Made by a program: the position numbers and the translations under genes. The notes beneath the pieces are model-generated. The model searched no databases and was not told the DNA's origin. It saw nothing but the letters and a program-made list of their open reading frames with translations. A DNA stretch of 23,007 nt from an uncultured bacterium (lineage in GTDB: Bacteria; Bdellovibrionota_C; UBA2361; JANWWW01). The stretch spans positions 1 through 23,007 of the forward strand of contig CALHSA010000020.1 of NCBI GenBank assembly GCA_938038205.1, written 5' to 3'. Positions 16,566-23,006 of this stretch are shown piece after piece (position 1 is the first letter of the stretch; every line of letters starts with the position of its first letter).

Positions 16566-17588
16566 ATGGAAAAAAGAAGGACAGTATACCTTAGCAGTTT
16601 TGTAATGCCCAAAAAAGTCCTGGTAGATACTCTTGAACCATCTTATGGCAAATTTGTAATAGAACCGCTTGAGAGAGGTTTTGGAATCACGGTGGGTAAT
16701 CTTTTTAGAAGGGTTTTGTTGTCAGGTATCCAAGGAACAGCAATAACCTCGGTTAGGATTAATAACGCATATCATGAATTCTCATCCATTCCTGGGGTTT
16801 TAGAAGATGTTGTTACTATTATTTTGAACCTAAAAGAGGTTGTCCTTGCTTTTGATGAAAAGGAGGAAGTTCATCTAAAAATAGATCAAAAAGGCCCATA
16901 TATAGTCCGAGCGGGAGATATTAAGGGTGATCCCTGTGTAAAGGTTATTAATCCAGATAAGTACATATGCTCTTTGTCTGATGGTGTCGAATTCAAAGCT
17001 GATCTAACTGCTCGTGTAGGGAGGGGGTATGTACCTTCTGAGAGACTGAGGGTTGAAGGAGTACCTTTAGGTACGATTTTTTTAGATGCGATTTTCAGCC
17101 CTGTGCGCAAGGTAAATTTCAGCGTTGTTGATGCTCGTGTAGGACAGCGAACTGACTATGATAAGTTAGTACTAGAGGTTTGGACTGATGGTTCTGTAGA
17201 CCCTAAAACTGCTTTATTTGAAGCTGTTGAATTAATTAGAAGACATCTTAATATTTTTGGTCAAGAGGAGGTTTTACAGGTTAGAGAGCAGACTGTAGAA
17301 AAAGAACAGCCTCAAACAGTTTTAAATGAAGTCCTTTTAAGAAGGATAGATGAATTAGAATTGAGTGTGAGGAGTTCAAACTGTTTGGAAGCTCTTGGAA
17401 TTAAGTATTTAGGAGAGCTAGTTCAGCTTACGGAGGCTCAGCTTCTTAGAACTAAGAATTTTGGTAGGAAGAGTTTAAACGAGATCAAAGAAAGACTTCA
17501 GGAAATGGGACTTTCATTGGGAATGCAGCTTCAAAATTTCCCCAGTAGAAAAGAGTTAGACCAAATGTACAGGGCTATGCACTCTTGA
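16566..17588 (+). CDS. rpoA: RNA polymerase alpha subunit
   Basis: 340-residue alpha subunit. The N-terminal dimerisation domain is clear ([38 protein letters not shown], about 30-65), then the insert and the segment [34 protein letters not shown]. The C-terminal DNA-binding domain follows with [22 protein letters not shown] and [19 protein letters not shown]. The family's core length is about 310-335, so the N-terminus may carry a few extra residues; a Met at residue 14 is an alternative start, but the family needs little before GKFVIEPLE, so this is open. It is paired only with rplQ and is separated from rpsM, rpsK and rpsD, its usual upstream neighbours. Confidence 0.97.
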   Translation: MEKRRTVYLSSFVMPKKVLVDTLEPSYGKFVIEPLERGFGITVGNLFRRVLLSGIQGTAITSVRINNAYHEFSSIPGVLEDVVTIILNLKEVVLAFDEKEEVHLKIDQKGPYIVRAGDIKGDPCVKVINPDKYICSLSDGVEFKADLTARVGRGYVPSERLRVEGVPLGTIFLDAIFSPVRKVNFSVVDARVGQRTDYDKLVLEVWTDGSVDPKTALFEAVELIRRHLNIFGQEEVLQVREQTVEKEQPQTVLNEVLLRRIDELELSVRSSNCLEALGIKYLGELVQLTEAQLLRTKNFGRKSLNEIKERLQEMGLSLGMQLQNFPSRKELDQMYRAMHS

Positions 17589-17598
17589 AGGAGTAGTT

Positions 17599-17985
17599 AT
17601 GCGGCATAGAAAAGCTGGTTTCAAGTTAAATCGTACTCGACCTCATAGAAAGGCTCTCTTGAGAAATCTAGCCACAAGTCTAATTTTGAATGGTCAGATT
17701 ATTACTACGGTGGCTAAGGCGAAGTTTATTAGAGGGTTTATTGATAGACTTTTTGTTAAAGCCTTGGAAAACCAGGATTTGATTGCTAGGAGGTATTTAA
17801 TCAAAAATCTCTTCTCTAAAGAAGCGGTTAATAAAGTTTTATTTGATTGGCTTAAACAGCCAGTATCAAAAAGAAGTGGTTTTTGTAAGATATATAAGTT
17901 AGGTTGGAGAAAAGGAGATTGTGCAGACATGGCCTTAGTTAGATTAGACGTTGGAAGTAAGATTTCAGAGAGCCAGGCCATGTAG
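17599..17985 (+). CDS. rplQ: 50S ribosomal protein L17
   Basis: 128-residue large-subunit protein near the peptide exit tunnel. It has the family start MRHRKAGFKLNRTRPHRKALLRNLATSLI, then TVAKAKFIRGFIDRL, and the C-terminal KIYKLGWRKGDCADMALVRL (family: [24 protein letters not shown]). It lies 10 nt after rpoA with a good SD (AAGGAG) and belongs to that operon. Its TAG stop is the start of the probable fabI -35 box. Confidence 0.97.
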   Translation: MRHRKAGFKLNRTRPHRKALLRNLATSLILNGQIITTVAKAKFIRGFIDRLFVKALENQDLIARRYLIKNLFSKEAVNKVLFDWLKQPVSKRSGFCKIYKLGWRKGDCADMALVRLDVGSKISESQAM

Positions 17986-18012
17986 AAAATGTATCATCAA
18001 TAAAACTATAAT
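17983..18012 (+). promoter_or_regulatory. fabI promoter
   Basis: TAGAAA (17983-17988; its first three bases are the rplQ stop codon), an 18-nt spacer and a consensus TATAAT (18007-18012). The -10 ends eight bases before the fabI ATG, so +1 should fall at about 18019-18021. The fabI start is secure from protein conservation, so this mRNA is predicted leaderless. Confidence 0.6.
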
Positions 18013-18020
18013 GGACTCTA

Positions 18021-18785
18021 ATGAGATTTGAAGGGAAAAAAGGGGTAATTTTAGGTGTTGCTAATGAGAAAAGCATCGCGTATGCGATAACTGAAAGACT
18101 AAAAAATGAGGGTGCGGAAATCTGCTTGACGTATCCAAACGAAGCTATACAAAAGCGGGTAATTCCGATAGCAGAGAGTTTTAACATAAACTTTGTTGAA
18201 AAGTGCGATGTTGCATATGAGGAAGAGATTGTACGATTTCGTGATCGAGTAAAGGAAGTGTTTGGTTCAGTTGATTTTATAGTCCACTCAATTGCTTATG
18301 CTGATAGAGAGGATTTATCAAGAAGATTTATAGAAACTAAAAAGACTGGATTTTTTACGGCGCTTGATATATCAGCCTATTCTCTCTTAGCCATTTGCCG
18401 GGAATTTGAGGATATACTATCTAACAGTGCCTCAGTAGTTACGTTAACTTACCTTGGTAGTGTGAGAGTAGTTCAAAATTATAATGTAATGGGAGTAGCT
18501 AAAGCAGCTTTAGAAGCAATTGTAAGATATTTGGCTTTTGATTTAGGCACGAGGGGAATAAGAGTAAATGCAGTATCAGCTGGACCAATAAAAACATTAG
18601 CAGCTAGTGGTATAACTGGTTTAGGTGAAATGTTAAAAACTTTTGAAGAAAAGTCGCTATTAAAACGACGGGTGACTCAGGAAGAGGTAGCTGCGCTTGC
18701 TGCTTTTCTGTTATCAGAAGAATCGAGCGGTATAACTGGTGAGACTATTTTTGTCGATTGCGGATACAATTTAATAGGCTTCTAG
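18021..18785 (+). CDS. fabI: Enoyl-[acyl-carrier-protein] reductase FabI
   Basis: Short-chain-dehydrogenase-type enzyme for the last reduction of each fatty-acid elongation cycle. The 254-residue protein starts with the FabI form of the nucleotide site, GKKGVILGVANEKSIAYAI (about 5-23), and contains HSIAYA, then the catalytic Tyr-x6-Lys as YNVMGVAK, and RVNAVSAGPIKTLAASGI, the usual FabI substrate loop, ending SGITGETIFVDCGYNLIGF. The pattern distinguishes it from FabG and FabV. It has its own promoter after rplQ and seems monocistronic. This enzyme class is the triclosan/isoniazid target, but no resistance substitution is judged here. Confidence 0.95.
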   Translation: MRFEGKKGVILGVANEKSIAYAITERLKNEGAEICLTYPNEAIQKRVIPIAESFNINFVEKCDVAYEEEIVRFRDRVKEVFGSVDFIVHSIAYADREDLSRRFIETKKTGFFTALDISAYSLLAICREFEDILSNSASVVTLTYLGSVRVVQNYNVMGVAKAALEAIVRYLAFDLGTRGIRVNAVSAGPIKTLAASGITGLGEMLKTFEEKSLLKRRVTQEEVAALAAFLLSEESSGITGETIFVDCGYNLIGF

Positions 18786-18789
18786 ATAG

Positions 18790-18818
18790 TGGAAATATTC
18801 TAAGCGGTATTATAGAAT
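18790..18818 (+). promoter_or_regulatory. rpsT promoter
   Basis: TGGAAA (18790-18795), a 17-nt spacer and TAGAAT (18813-18818). The -10 ends seven bases before the rpsT ATG, which is fixed by the invariant S20 N-terminus. Transcription should begin at or next to the start codon. There is no SD. Confidence 0.6.
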
Positions 18819-18825
18819 ATTGTAA

Positions 18826-19107
18826 ATGCCTAACCATAAATCCGCTTTAAAAAGAATTAGATCCAATGAAAAGAAAAGAATAAGGAGGAGGATTTTTATT
18901 GGCAGGGTGAGGAAGTATGTAAAGGATGCTAGAAAAGCCATAAAAGAAGGTTTATCTGATGCTTTAACTTTAATTAGAAGAGCGGAAGCGGTATTAGCCT
19001 CAGCAGTGTCAAAGGGTTTGTTGAAAAAAAATACTGCTAGTCGTTTAACTTCGAGACTTTATAAGGCCTATAACAAAGAGATTCGAGCCTCAGAGTCAGT
19101 GGTCTAG
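18826..19107 (+). CDS. rpsT: 30S ribosomal protein S20
   Basis: 93-residue primary 16S-binding ribosomal protein. Canonical start MPNHKSALKRIRSNEKKRIRR, rich in Lys/Arg, followed by an alanine-rich helical body ending LKKNTASRLTSRLYKAYNKE. Length is normal. Monocistronic with a leaderless-type promoter. In enteric bacteria S20 limits its own translation; no such site can be seen here because there is almost no 5' leader. Its stop overlaps the convergent small gene by 12 nt. Confidence 0.97.
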   Translation: MPNHKSALKRIRSNEKKRIRRRIFIGRVRKYVKDARKAIKEGLSDALTLIRRAEAVLASAVSKGLLKKNTASRLTSRLYKAYNKEIRASESVV

Positions 19108-19278
19108 AGACACGCTCTCAATAATTTTCTTTAGTCTGTTTTTGTTTTTAAAAGGTAACCGGTTAAGAAGGCTGTTTAGGCACTCAGATACTACAAATAT
19201 TTTTGTTCTTTTTTCTTTAGCCCTTGCCAGTTCATATAAACTTTCAACTACTTGTCCTAAAGTAAGGTTAACTCTCAC
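19096..19278 (-). CDS. Small hypothetical protein
   Basis: 60-residue protein that I do not recognise. It is amphipathic and basic, with a likely helix VVESLYELARAKEKR, a short strand TKIFVVSECLNSLLNRL and a second helix KNKNRLKKIIESV. There is no signal or membrane segment. The composition is protein-like rather than AT-driven noise, and it fills the space between rpsT and trmB, whose strand it shares. Start is GTG at 19278; TATCCT lies eight bases upstream and could be a weak -10. Its last codons overlap rpsT by 12 nt. Homology in related genomes would be needed to be sure it is translated. Confidence 0.5.
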   Translation of the reverse strand: MRVNLTLGQVVESLYELARAKEKRTKIFVVSECLNSLLNRLPFKNKNRLKKIIESVSLDH

Positions 19279-19327
19279 TATAAATTAGGATATCACTAAG
19301 TTTTTTAGGCGCGCTAGCTGAAATTTA

Positions 19328-20044
19328 TTACTTAAGAAATCCGGCGCAGTTTTTAGCAACCAGGCTGATTATTGGCGATCTTTTTTTTATAAATAATTTC
19401 TCAAAATCGGTTCTTAAAGATTTTAAAGGTTCAATGTAATTAAATATTAATTTCAAAATCAAAAAATTCCTTTCGATTAATTTTTTAAAAGTGGTTATTG
19501 CGGTCTGCAAATTATCGGTTTTCAATATTAACTTGCCACCTGGTTTTAAAATTTTTTGAAATTTATCCAAGTAGTTGTAAAATCTGTGTTTTGACCATCT
19601 TTCTTTTGGCCATGGATCTGGAAACGCAATATAGATGACGTTAAATTTAACGTGATTTAAAATAAGAAAACTATCCTCAAAAATACCCCGTATTATAAAA
19701 ATGTTTGTTAGGTTAGATTGACTAGCTTTTTCAAAAAATCTAACCGCTCTTTTGAATCTTTTTTCAATAGCAATTATTCCGATATTTGTATTTTTTCTCG
19801 CAAAGTTGATCCATAAAGTTCCAGACCCAGACATTGGGTCTAATATTAAGTGATCAAAATTACGGATAAATTGTACGAGGGAACTCACATTTTTTGAACC
19901 ATATAAATCAAGAAAATTTCCTTTTACAATGTTGCGAGCTTTATTAACATACTGGTTTATGTCATTTCTTGAGAAATTACAAAGACTAACCAAAGATGAT
20001 CTTATCGTTGGGGGTGTAATTTCAGGAACTTCACAAGATTCCAT
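19328..20044 (-). CDS. trmB: tRNA (guanine-N7-)-methyltransferase TrmB
   Basis: SAM-dependent enzyme that makes m7G46 in tRNA variable loops. The 238-residue protein has the SAM-binding loop in the unusual form LILDPMSGSGTLWINFA (about 66-81; most TrmB proteins read LEIGxGxG), then IIAIEKRFKRAV, the hallmark FPDPWPKERW at 141-150 followed by SKHRF, and LKPGGKLILKTDN. The DPMSGSGT loop is closer to other Rossmann methyltransferases, but the PDPWPK motif fixes the family. The start is uncertain: ATG 20044 gives a 60-residue extension that runs antisense to the first codons of anmK (86-nt overlap). A TTG at 19993 is the main alternative. Confidence 0.85.
   Translation of the reverse strand: MESCEVPEITPPTIRSSLVSLCNFSRNDINQYVNKARNIVKGNFLDLYGSKNVSSLVQFIRNFDHLILDPMSGSGTLWINFARKNTNIGIIAIEKRFKRAVRFFEKASQSNLTNIFIIRGIFEDSFLILNHVKFNVIYIAFPDPWPKERWSKHRFYNYLDKFQKILKPGGKLILKTDNLQTAITTFKKLIERNFLILKLIFNYIEPLKSLRTDFEKLFIKKRSPIISLVAKNCAGFLK
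19923..19950 (+). promoter_or_regulatory. anmK promoter
   Basis: TTTACA (19923-19928), a 16-nt spacer and TAACAT (19945-19950). The -10 ends eight bases before the ATG at 19959. This supports 19959 over the in-frame ATG at 19929, which would lie upstream of the -10. The promoter lies inside trmB on the opposite strand. Confidence 0.5.
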
Positions 20045-21086
20045 CGTTGCTGCTATATGTAGAATCAGTCAAAATACTGTTTCTTTAATAGGTTACCATG
20101 AAATTGACTATTCATCAAAATGCAAAAGCTTATTAAATCACTGTTTAAAACTTTCAACTCAAGAAATAAGTGAACTAAATTTTTTGATTGGTCAGGAGTT
20201 CTCAGATTGTATGGTAAGCGCTGTACAAAGGTTTGGTTTTTCTCCAGATCTTGTGGGTTTTCATGGACAAACAGTTTTTCATCATAGTGGTATCTCTAGC
20301 GTAAAGTCTACTTTACAGTTGGGAGTTCCTGAGTTCGTGGCTGAGGCGCTAGATTGTTTTGTTGTATCAGATTTTAGGTACAGAGATATAGTACTGGGAG
20401 GTGAGGGGGCCCCTTTGAGCCCCTGGGGAGATTACAGGATGTTTAACTTAGGTTATCCTTTTGTTGTTTTAAACTTAGGTGGTGTAGCGAATTTTACATA
20501 CATAGACCCAACAACTCATACTATCCTTGGTTTTGATGCTGGTCCAGGAAACTCTCTTCTGGATCGAACGGTAAGAAGATTTAAACTCTCTGAACTTGGT
20601 TATGATAAATTTGGCGAAATAGGGAAGAAGGGTAAGGTGATTGATGAAATTTTAGAATTTTTATTAAGAGTTGACGATTATTTTCAAGTTGAACCTCCTA
20701 AGAGTTGTGGTTTTGAAAGGTTTGGTGATAGCTTTCTAGATTTGGTTTTATCAAAATTTGATATAAAGGATCCAGTAGATTTTCTAAGAACTGTGTATGA
20801 GTATACCGTTATTGGAATAACCTCAGGGTTAAAGTTCATTCCTGATGTTGAGATGATTATTCTAGCTGGTGGAGGATGCCAGAATCACTTCTTGGTCGAT
20901 CTAATTAAATCTAAGTCATTAAAAAAAGTTAAAATCTCAGATGAGTTTGGTATTCCGTGGAAGGCTCGAGAGAGTATTTTGTTAGCTATTCTTGCATACG
21001 ATTTTATAAAGGGCACGCCAACAAATCTTCCATCTGTGACAGGAGCAAAAAAAGCTGCACTTTTAGGTAGATTGATTTTCCCATAA
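19959..21086 (+). CDS. anmK: Anhydro-N-acetylmuramic acid kinase
   Basis: Peptidoglycan-recycling kinase that opens and phosphorylates 1,6-anhydro-MurNAc to MurNAc-6-phosphate with ATP. The protein (375 residues from this start) has the N-terminal ATP loop as GGVISGTSQDS (family MSGTSLDG), GFHGQTVFHH, the FRYRDIVLGGEGAPLSPWGD block, NLGGVANFT, and the catalytic Asp in GFDAGPGN. The second ATP motif LAGGGCQN is present, and it ends with SVTGAKKAALLGRL. All key residues are kept. ATG 19959 is preferred to 19929: it follows a promoter at the leaderless distance and the ten residues lost are not conserved. The 5' end overlaps trmB head-to-head by 86 nt. Confidence 0.93.
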   Translation: MSFLEKLQRLTKDDLIVGGVISGTSQDSIVAAICRISQNTVSLIGYHEIDYSSKCKSLLNHCLKLSTQEISELNFLIGQEFSDCMVSAVQRFGFSPDLVGFHGQTVFHHSGISSVKSTLQLGVPEFVAEALDCFVVSDFRYRDIVLGGEGAPLSPWGDYRMFNLGYPFVVLNLGGVANFTYIDPTTHTILGFDAGPGNSLLDRTVRRFKLSELGYDKFGEIGKKGKVIDEILEFLLRVDDYFQVEPPKSCGFERFGDSFLDLVLSKFDIKDPVDFLRTVYEYTVIGITSGLKFIPDVEMIILAGGGCQNHFLVDLIKSKSLKKVKISDEFGIPWKARESILLAILAYDFIKGTPTNLPSVTGAKKAALLGRLIFP

Positions 21087-21102
21087 AACTAAACTTACAC
21101 GT

Positions 21103-21131
21103 ATGAAATTTACTTTAATAAGATATATAAT
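21103..21131 (+). promoter_or_regulatory. tRNA-Ser promoter
   Basis: ATGAAA (21103-21108), a 17-nt spacer and a consensus TATAAT (21126-21131), ending 12 bases before the mature tRNA 5' end. This predicts a short leader to be removed by RNase P. Confidence 0.5.
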
Positions 21132-21143
21132 GCTACTGAATTA

Positions 21144-21234
21144 GGAGAGTTGCCCGAGAGGCCGAAGGGGACGGTTTGCTAAACCGTTATACGGGCTAAA
21201 ACCCGTATCGCGGGTTCGAATCCCGCACTCTCCG
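21144..21234 (+). tRNA. tRNA-Ser(GCU)
   Basis: A 91-nt class II tRNA. The acceptor stem GGAGAGT pairs with ACTCTCC (21227-21233) and G21234 is the discriminator. The anticodon stem-loop ACGGT-TTGCTAA-ACCGT gives anticodon GCU, reading AGU/AGC serine codons. The long variable arm is a perfect hairpin, TACGGG-CTAAAA-CCCGTA, and the T arm GCGGG-TTCGAAT-CCCGC is standard. The 3' CCA is not encoded. The bases after it are T-rich with no clear terminator stem. I see no repeat of the tRNA 3' end that would mark an integrated element. Confidence 0.96.
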
Positions 21235-22197
21235 GTTATTTTTGTATTATTTTTATTTCCCTTTATCTGTTTGCTTAAGACCCGACCCCTTTTAGGTAGA
21301 GTTAAGAAGGCTATTTACTCTGGTAAGGATGACAAAACTCTTTGAACTTGCATTTTCACGTCTTTACTCGATTTAAATTGTGTTTCTACCCCTATATTTA
21401 TAGGGGTAGTTAAGCAAAATTTGGATTATTCTTTTAGAGTTAGATGTAAAAACCTCTCAGTAAACGAAAATCTTACAAAGTTTAGAAAAAAGTGGAATTT
21501 TGTTATTACTTATAAGTGCTCGCAACTATTGAGCTTTTTATTAGCAACATTCTGAACCTTAAAAAATAAGAACAGTGGAATAAACTAGTGATAAAATTAC
21601 CTTACAAACTGAGGCATTCAGGTTTCCTTAATTTATTTTAGACAAGATACCATATTTTCACTGGTCTTTGATAAGAAGAAAACTTTTAGTTACATATTTA
21701 AGAGTAAAATTTTTAGTTAAAATTATAGTTACTCTAAATTTTAAAATTTTAATCCCATCAGAATTAAGTTGAGAGCAATAAAATAAATTTAACGGAATAT
21801 ACCTGAGTGATTTGTGCTCAAAAAAAAACATTAAATATTCTAATCGTTGCTTTGAGCGTTAGTTTTTTAGATACTTAATAATCTTTAAATTAATCAAATA
21901 CCCTATTTTAAGCATCATAATTATAAATTGATAATATTAAAGTTATTTAGTTGAATCTAAGGCTTACTTTGGCAGTTTTAATTTCATTAATTGGTATTTT
22001 TCGGCTGTACTTATCTTTAAACTTTCTGAGATAAAATTAATGCTAATTTGGCCAATTAAATTTTTTAAGGCTTTTTACTTGAGGCTTGTAAATATTAATA
22101 AATTAATTAAATTTTTGTTCTTCCTCAAAATATGGTTAGCACTTATTTATTACAGGCTTTTTGTTAGAAGCAAATTTCTTTTTATTTTTAGATCTTT
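21235..22197. other. AT-rich intergenic region of about 960 bp, no gene recognised
   Basis: This is the only long gap in an otherwise compact window. It is richer in A+T than its surroundings and has many A- and T-tracts. It contains one perfect hairpin (21386-21409). One frame is open from the tRNA to 21555 apart from a TGA at 21343, but it has no ATG and no recognisable product. I found no DnaA boxes of the TTATCCACA type, no tmRNA, RNase P, SRP or 6S RNA signature and no repeats. Options are a decayed gene, an unknown small RNA, or a regulatory or origin-like region; nothing chooses between them. Confidence 0.5.
21386..21409. repeat. Perfect 10-bp inverted repeat (hairpin)
   Basis: CTACCCCTAT and ATAGGGGTAG flank the loop ATTT. 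With four G-C pairs in a row (CCCC/GGGG) it is the most GC-dense stem in the AT-rich gap. The bases after it (TTAAGCAAAA) are not a T-run, so it is not a typical intrinsic terminator. It could be a protein-binding site or part of a small RNA. Confidence 0.6.
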
Positions 22198-22488
22198 CTA
22201 TTCTTTTATCCCGGTAAATGACTGCAAAAACCTTATGTCATTCAAAATCAGGTTATTCTTCTCAAAAATAGATTTCGCAATTATTAATAAATGATTTTTT
22301 ACAGAGTCTCGAGTAAGATATTCATACGAGCTTGAGGTTAATACTTTGATCTCTAGAATTCCATCACAAAGATTGCTTAAACGGGTATATCTTAGATGCT
22401 CTAGTAAGCCAAGCTGCATTAATTCATCAATCCTTTCTAGAGTTGATCTCCATGCAATCTGTAACACATCTTGTGATGGATCAGACAT
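22198..22488 (-). CDS. Small protein resembling DnaA domain I
   Basis: 96-residue protein, divergent from rpmG. Its pattern fits the N-terminal domain of DnaA (DnaA_N, PF11638): W13 in AWRSTLERIDEL, a second helix LLEHLRYTRL, the strand DGILEIKVLTSS, an aromatic-containing helix YEYLTRDSVKNHLLIIAKSIF, and a final strand LILNDIRFLQ. DnaA reads W..CL..L..EL, then DNTL.LYAPN.F, WVRDKYLN.I and LRF at similar spacings. There is no AAA+ or DNA-binding part. A stand-alone domain I could bind DnaA, DnaB or other partners; this is inference from pattern alone, and a DciA/DUF721-like fold is an alternative. Start ATG follows AGAGGAA closely. The C-terminus ends at the AT-rich gap. Confidence 0.6.
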   Translation of the reverse strand: MSDPSQDVLQIAWRSTLERIDELMQLGLLEHLRYTRLSNLCDGILEIKVLTSSSYEYLTRDSVKNHLLIIAKSIFEKNNLILNDIRFLQSFTGIKE

Positions 22489-22543
22489 TTCCTCTTTTAA
22501 TTTATCGGAAAAATATAACTTTAACTACATAAAATGTTAAAAC

Positions 22544-22573
22544 TAGAAAATTAATAAAGTCTTAAGTTAAAAT
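22544..22573 (+). promoter_or_regulatory. Candidate rpmG promoter
   Basis: TAGAAA (22544-22549), an 18-nt spacer and TAAAAT (22568-22573), ending 14 bases before the rpmG ATG. A TATTAG at 22574-22579, eight bases before the ATG, is an alternative -10. No SD is present. Confidence 0.3.
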
Positions 22574-22587
22574 TATTAGATAATCAA

Positions 22588-22818
22588 ATGGCTAAAGTAA
22601 AGAAAGAAACATCCTTCTTAGTATCCTCCGTTGGTTCGGGCTTTTTTTACACTAACAGGAAAAATCGAAAAAAAATCAGAGGGGGTAAAAAGCTGGAATT
22701 GAGAAAGTATGATCCGGTGTTAAGAAAGCATGTTTTGTTCGTAGAGCAAAAACTATCTAAACTAAAAGTAAAATTCAATAGGGAAAAGGCACTTGAGAAA
22801 CTCTCTAATCAGAGCTGA
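22588..22818 (+). CDS. rpmG: 50S ribosomal protein L33, C-terminally extended
   Basis: 76-residue L33. The family core is clear: LVSSVGSGFFYTNRKNRKK followed by KLELRKYDPVLRKHVLFVEQKL. It lacks the four zinc-binding Cys of the C+ form, so it is the zinc-free type. Most L33 proteins have 49-55 residues; here a basic tail of about 20 residues (LSKLKVKFNREKALEKLSNQS region) follows the usual end, and the loop after KNRKK is a little longer. Start is the conserved MAK; there is no SD. The common partners trpT, secE and nusG do not follow within the 189 bases left. Confidence 0.92.
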   Translation: MAKVKKETSFLVSSVGSGFFYTNRKNRKKIRGGKKLELRKYDPVLRKHVLFVEQKLSKLKVKFNREKALEKLSNQS

Positions 22819-22988
22819 TAGTAAGGTCGTTACAGGAGGGGTTTTATTTTTTATTGATTTCAGATCTAGGGCCGCTAAGTTTATAGTCTAATATCTTTCG
22901 AGGCTCTCTTAATCAATGATAGTGAAGATTAGCTACAGTTGATATTTTTATTTGTTAAACAGAATGAGCTAGAGCCATATTTGCATTT

Positions 22989-23006
22989 GATATTAAGCTT
23001 AATATC
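22989..23006. repeat. Perfect 18-bp palindrome at the window edge
   Basis: GATATTAAGCTTAATATC is fully self-complementary with no spacer. It is in non-coding sequence downstream of rpmG and ends one base before the window edge. It is AT-rich, so chance is not negligible; a homodimeric regulator site for a gene just outside the window is possible. Confidence 0.5.

Noticed and set aside
19929-19958. ATG 19929 as the anmK start
   Set aside because: It lies upstream of the -10 at 19945 and the ten added residues are not needed for the kinase fold; ATG 19959 fits the promoter spacing.
21144-21300. Integrated element at tRNA-Ser with attachment-site duplication
   Set aside because: No integrase gene and no direct repeat of the tRNA 3' end seen downstream.
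21238-21555. Frame open from the tRNA to 21555 with one TGA at 21343, possibly a decayed gene
   Set aside because: No start codon with an SD or promoter, no recognisable motif, and AT-rich context; kept only as a remark on the gap.
22040-22294. Plus-strand frame of 84 codons in the AT-rich gap
   Set aside because: Its product is a low-complexity mix of Phe, Leu, Ile and Lys, as expected from AT-rich non-coding DNA, and its end runs antisense to the better-supported gene at 22198-22488.
22819-22900. Leader peptide or secE/trpT after rpmG (AGGAGGGG at about 22835)
   Set aside because: The purine-rich stretch is followed only by very short frames, and no tRNA fold or SecE-like sequence is present.
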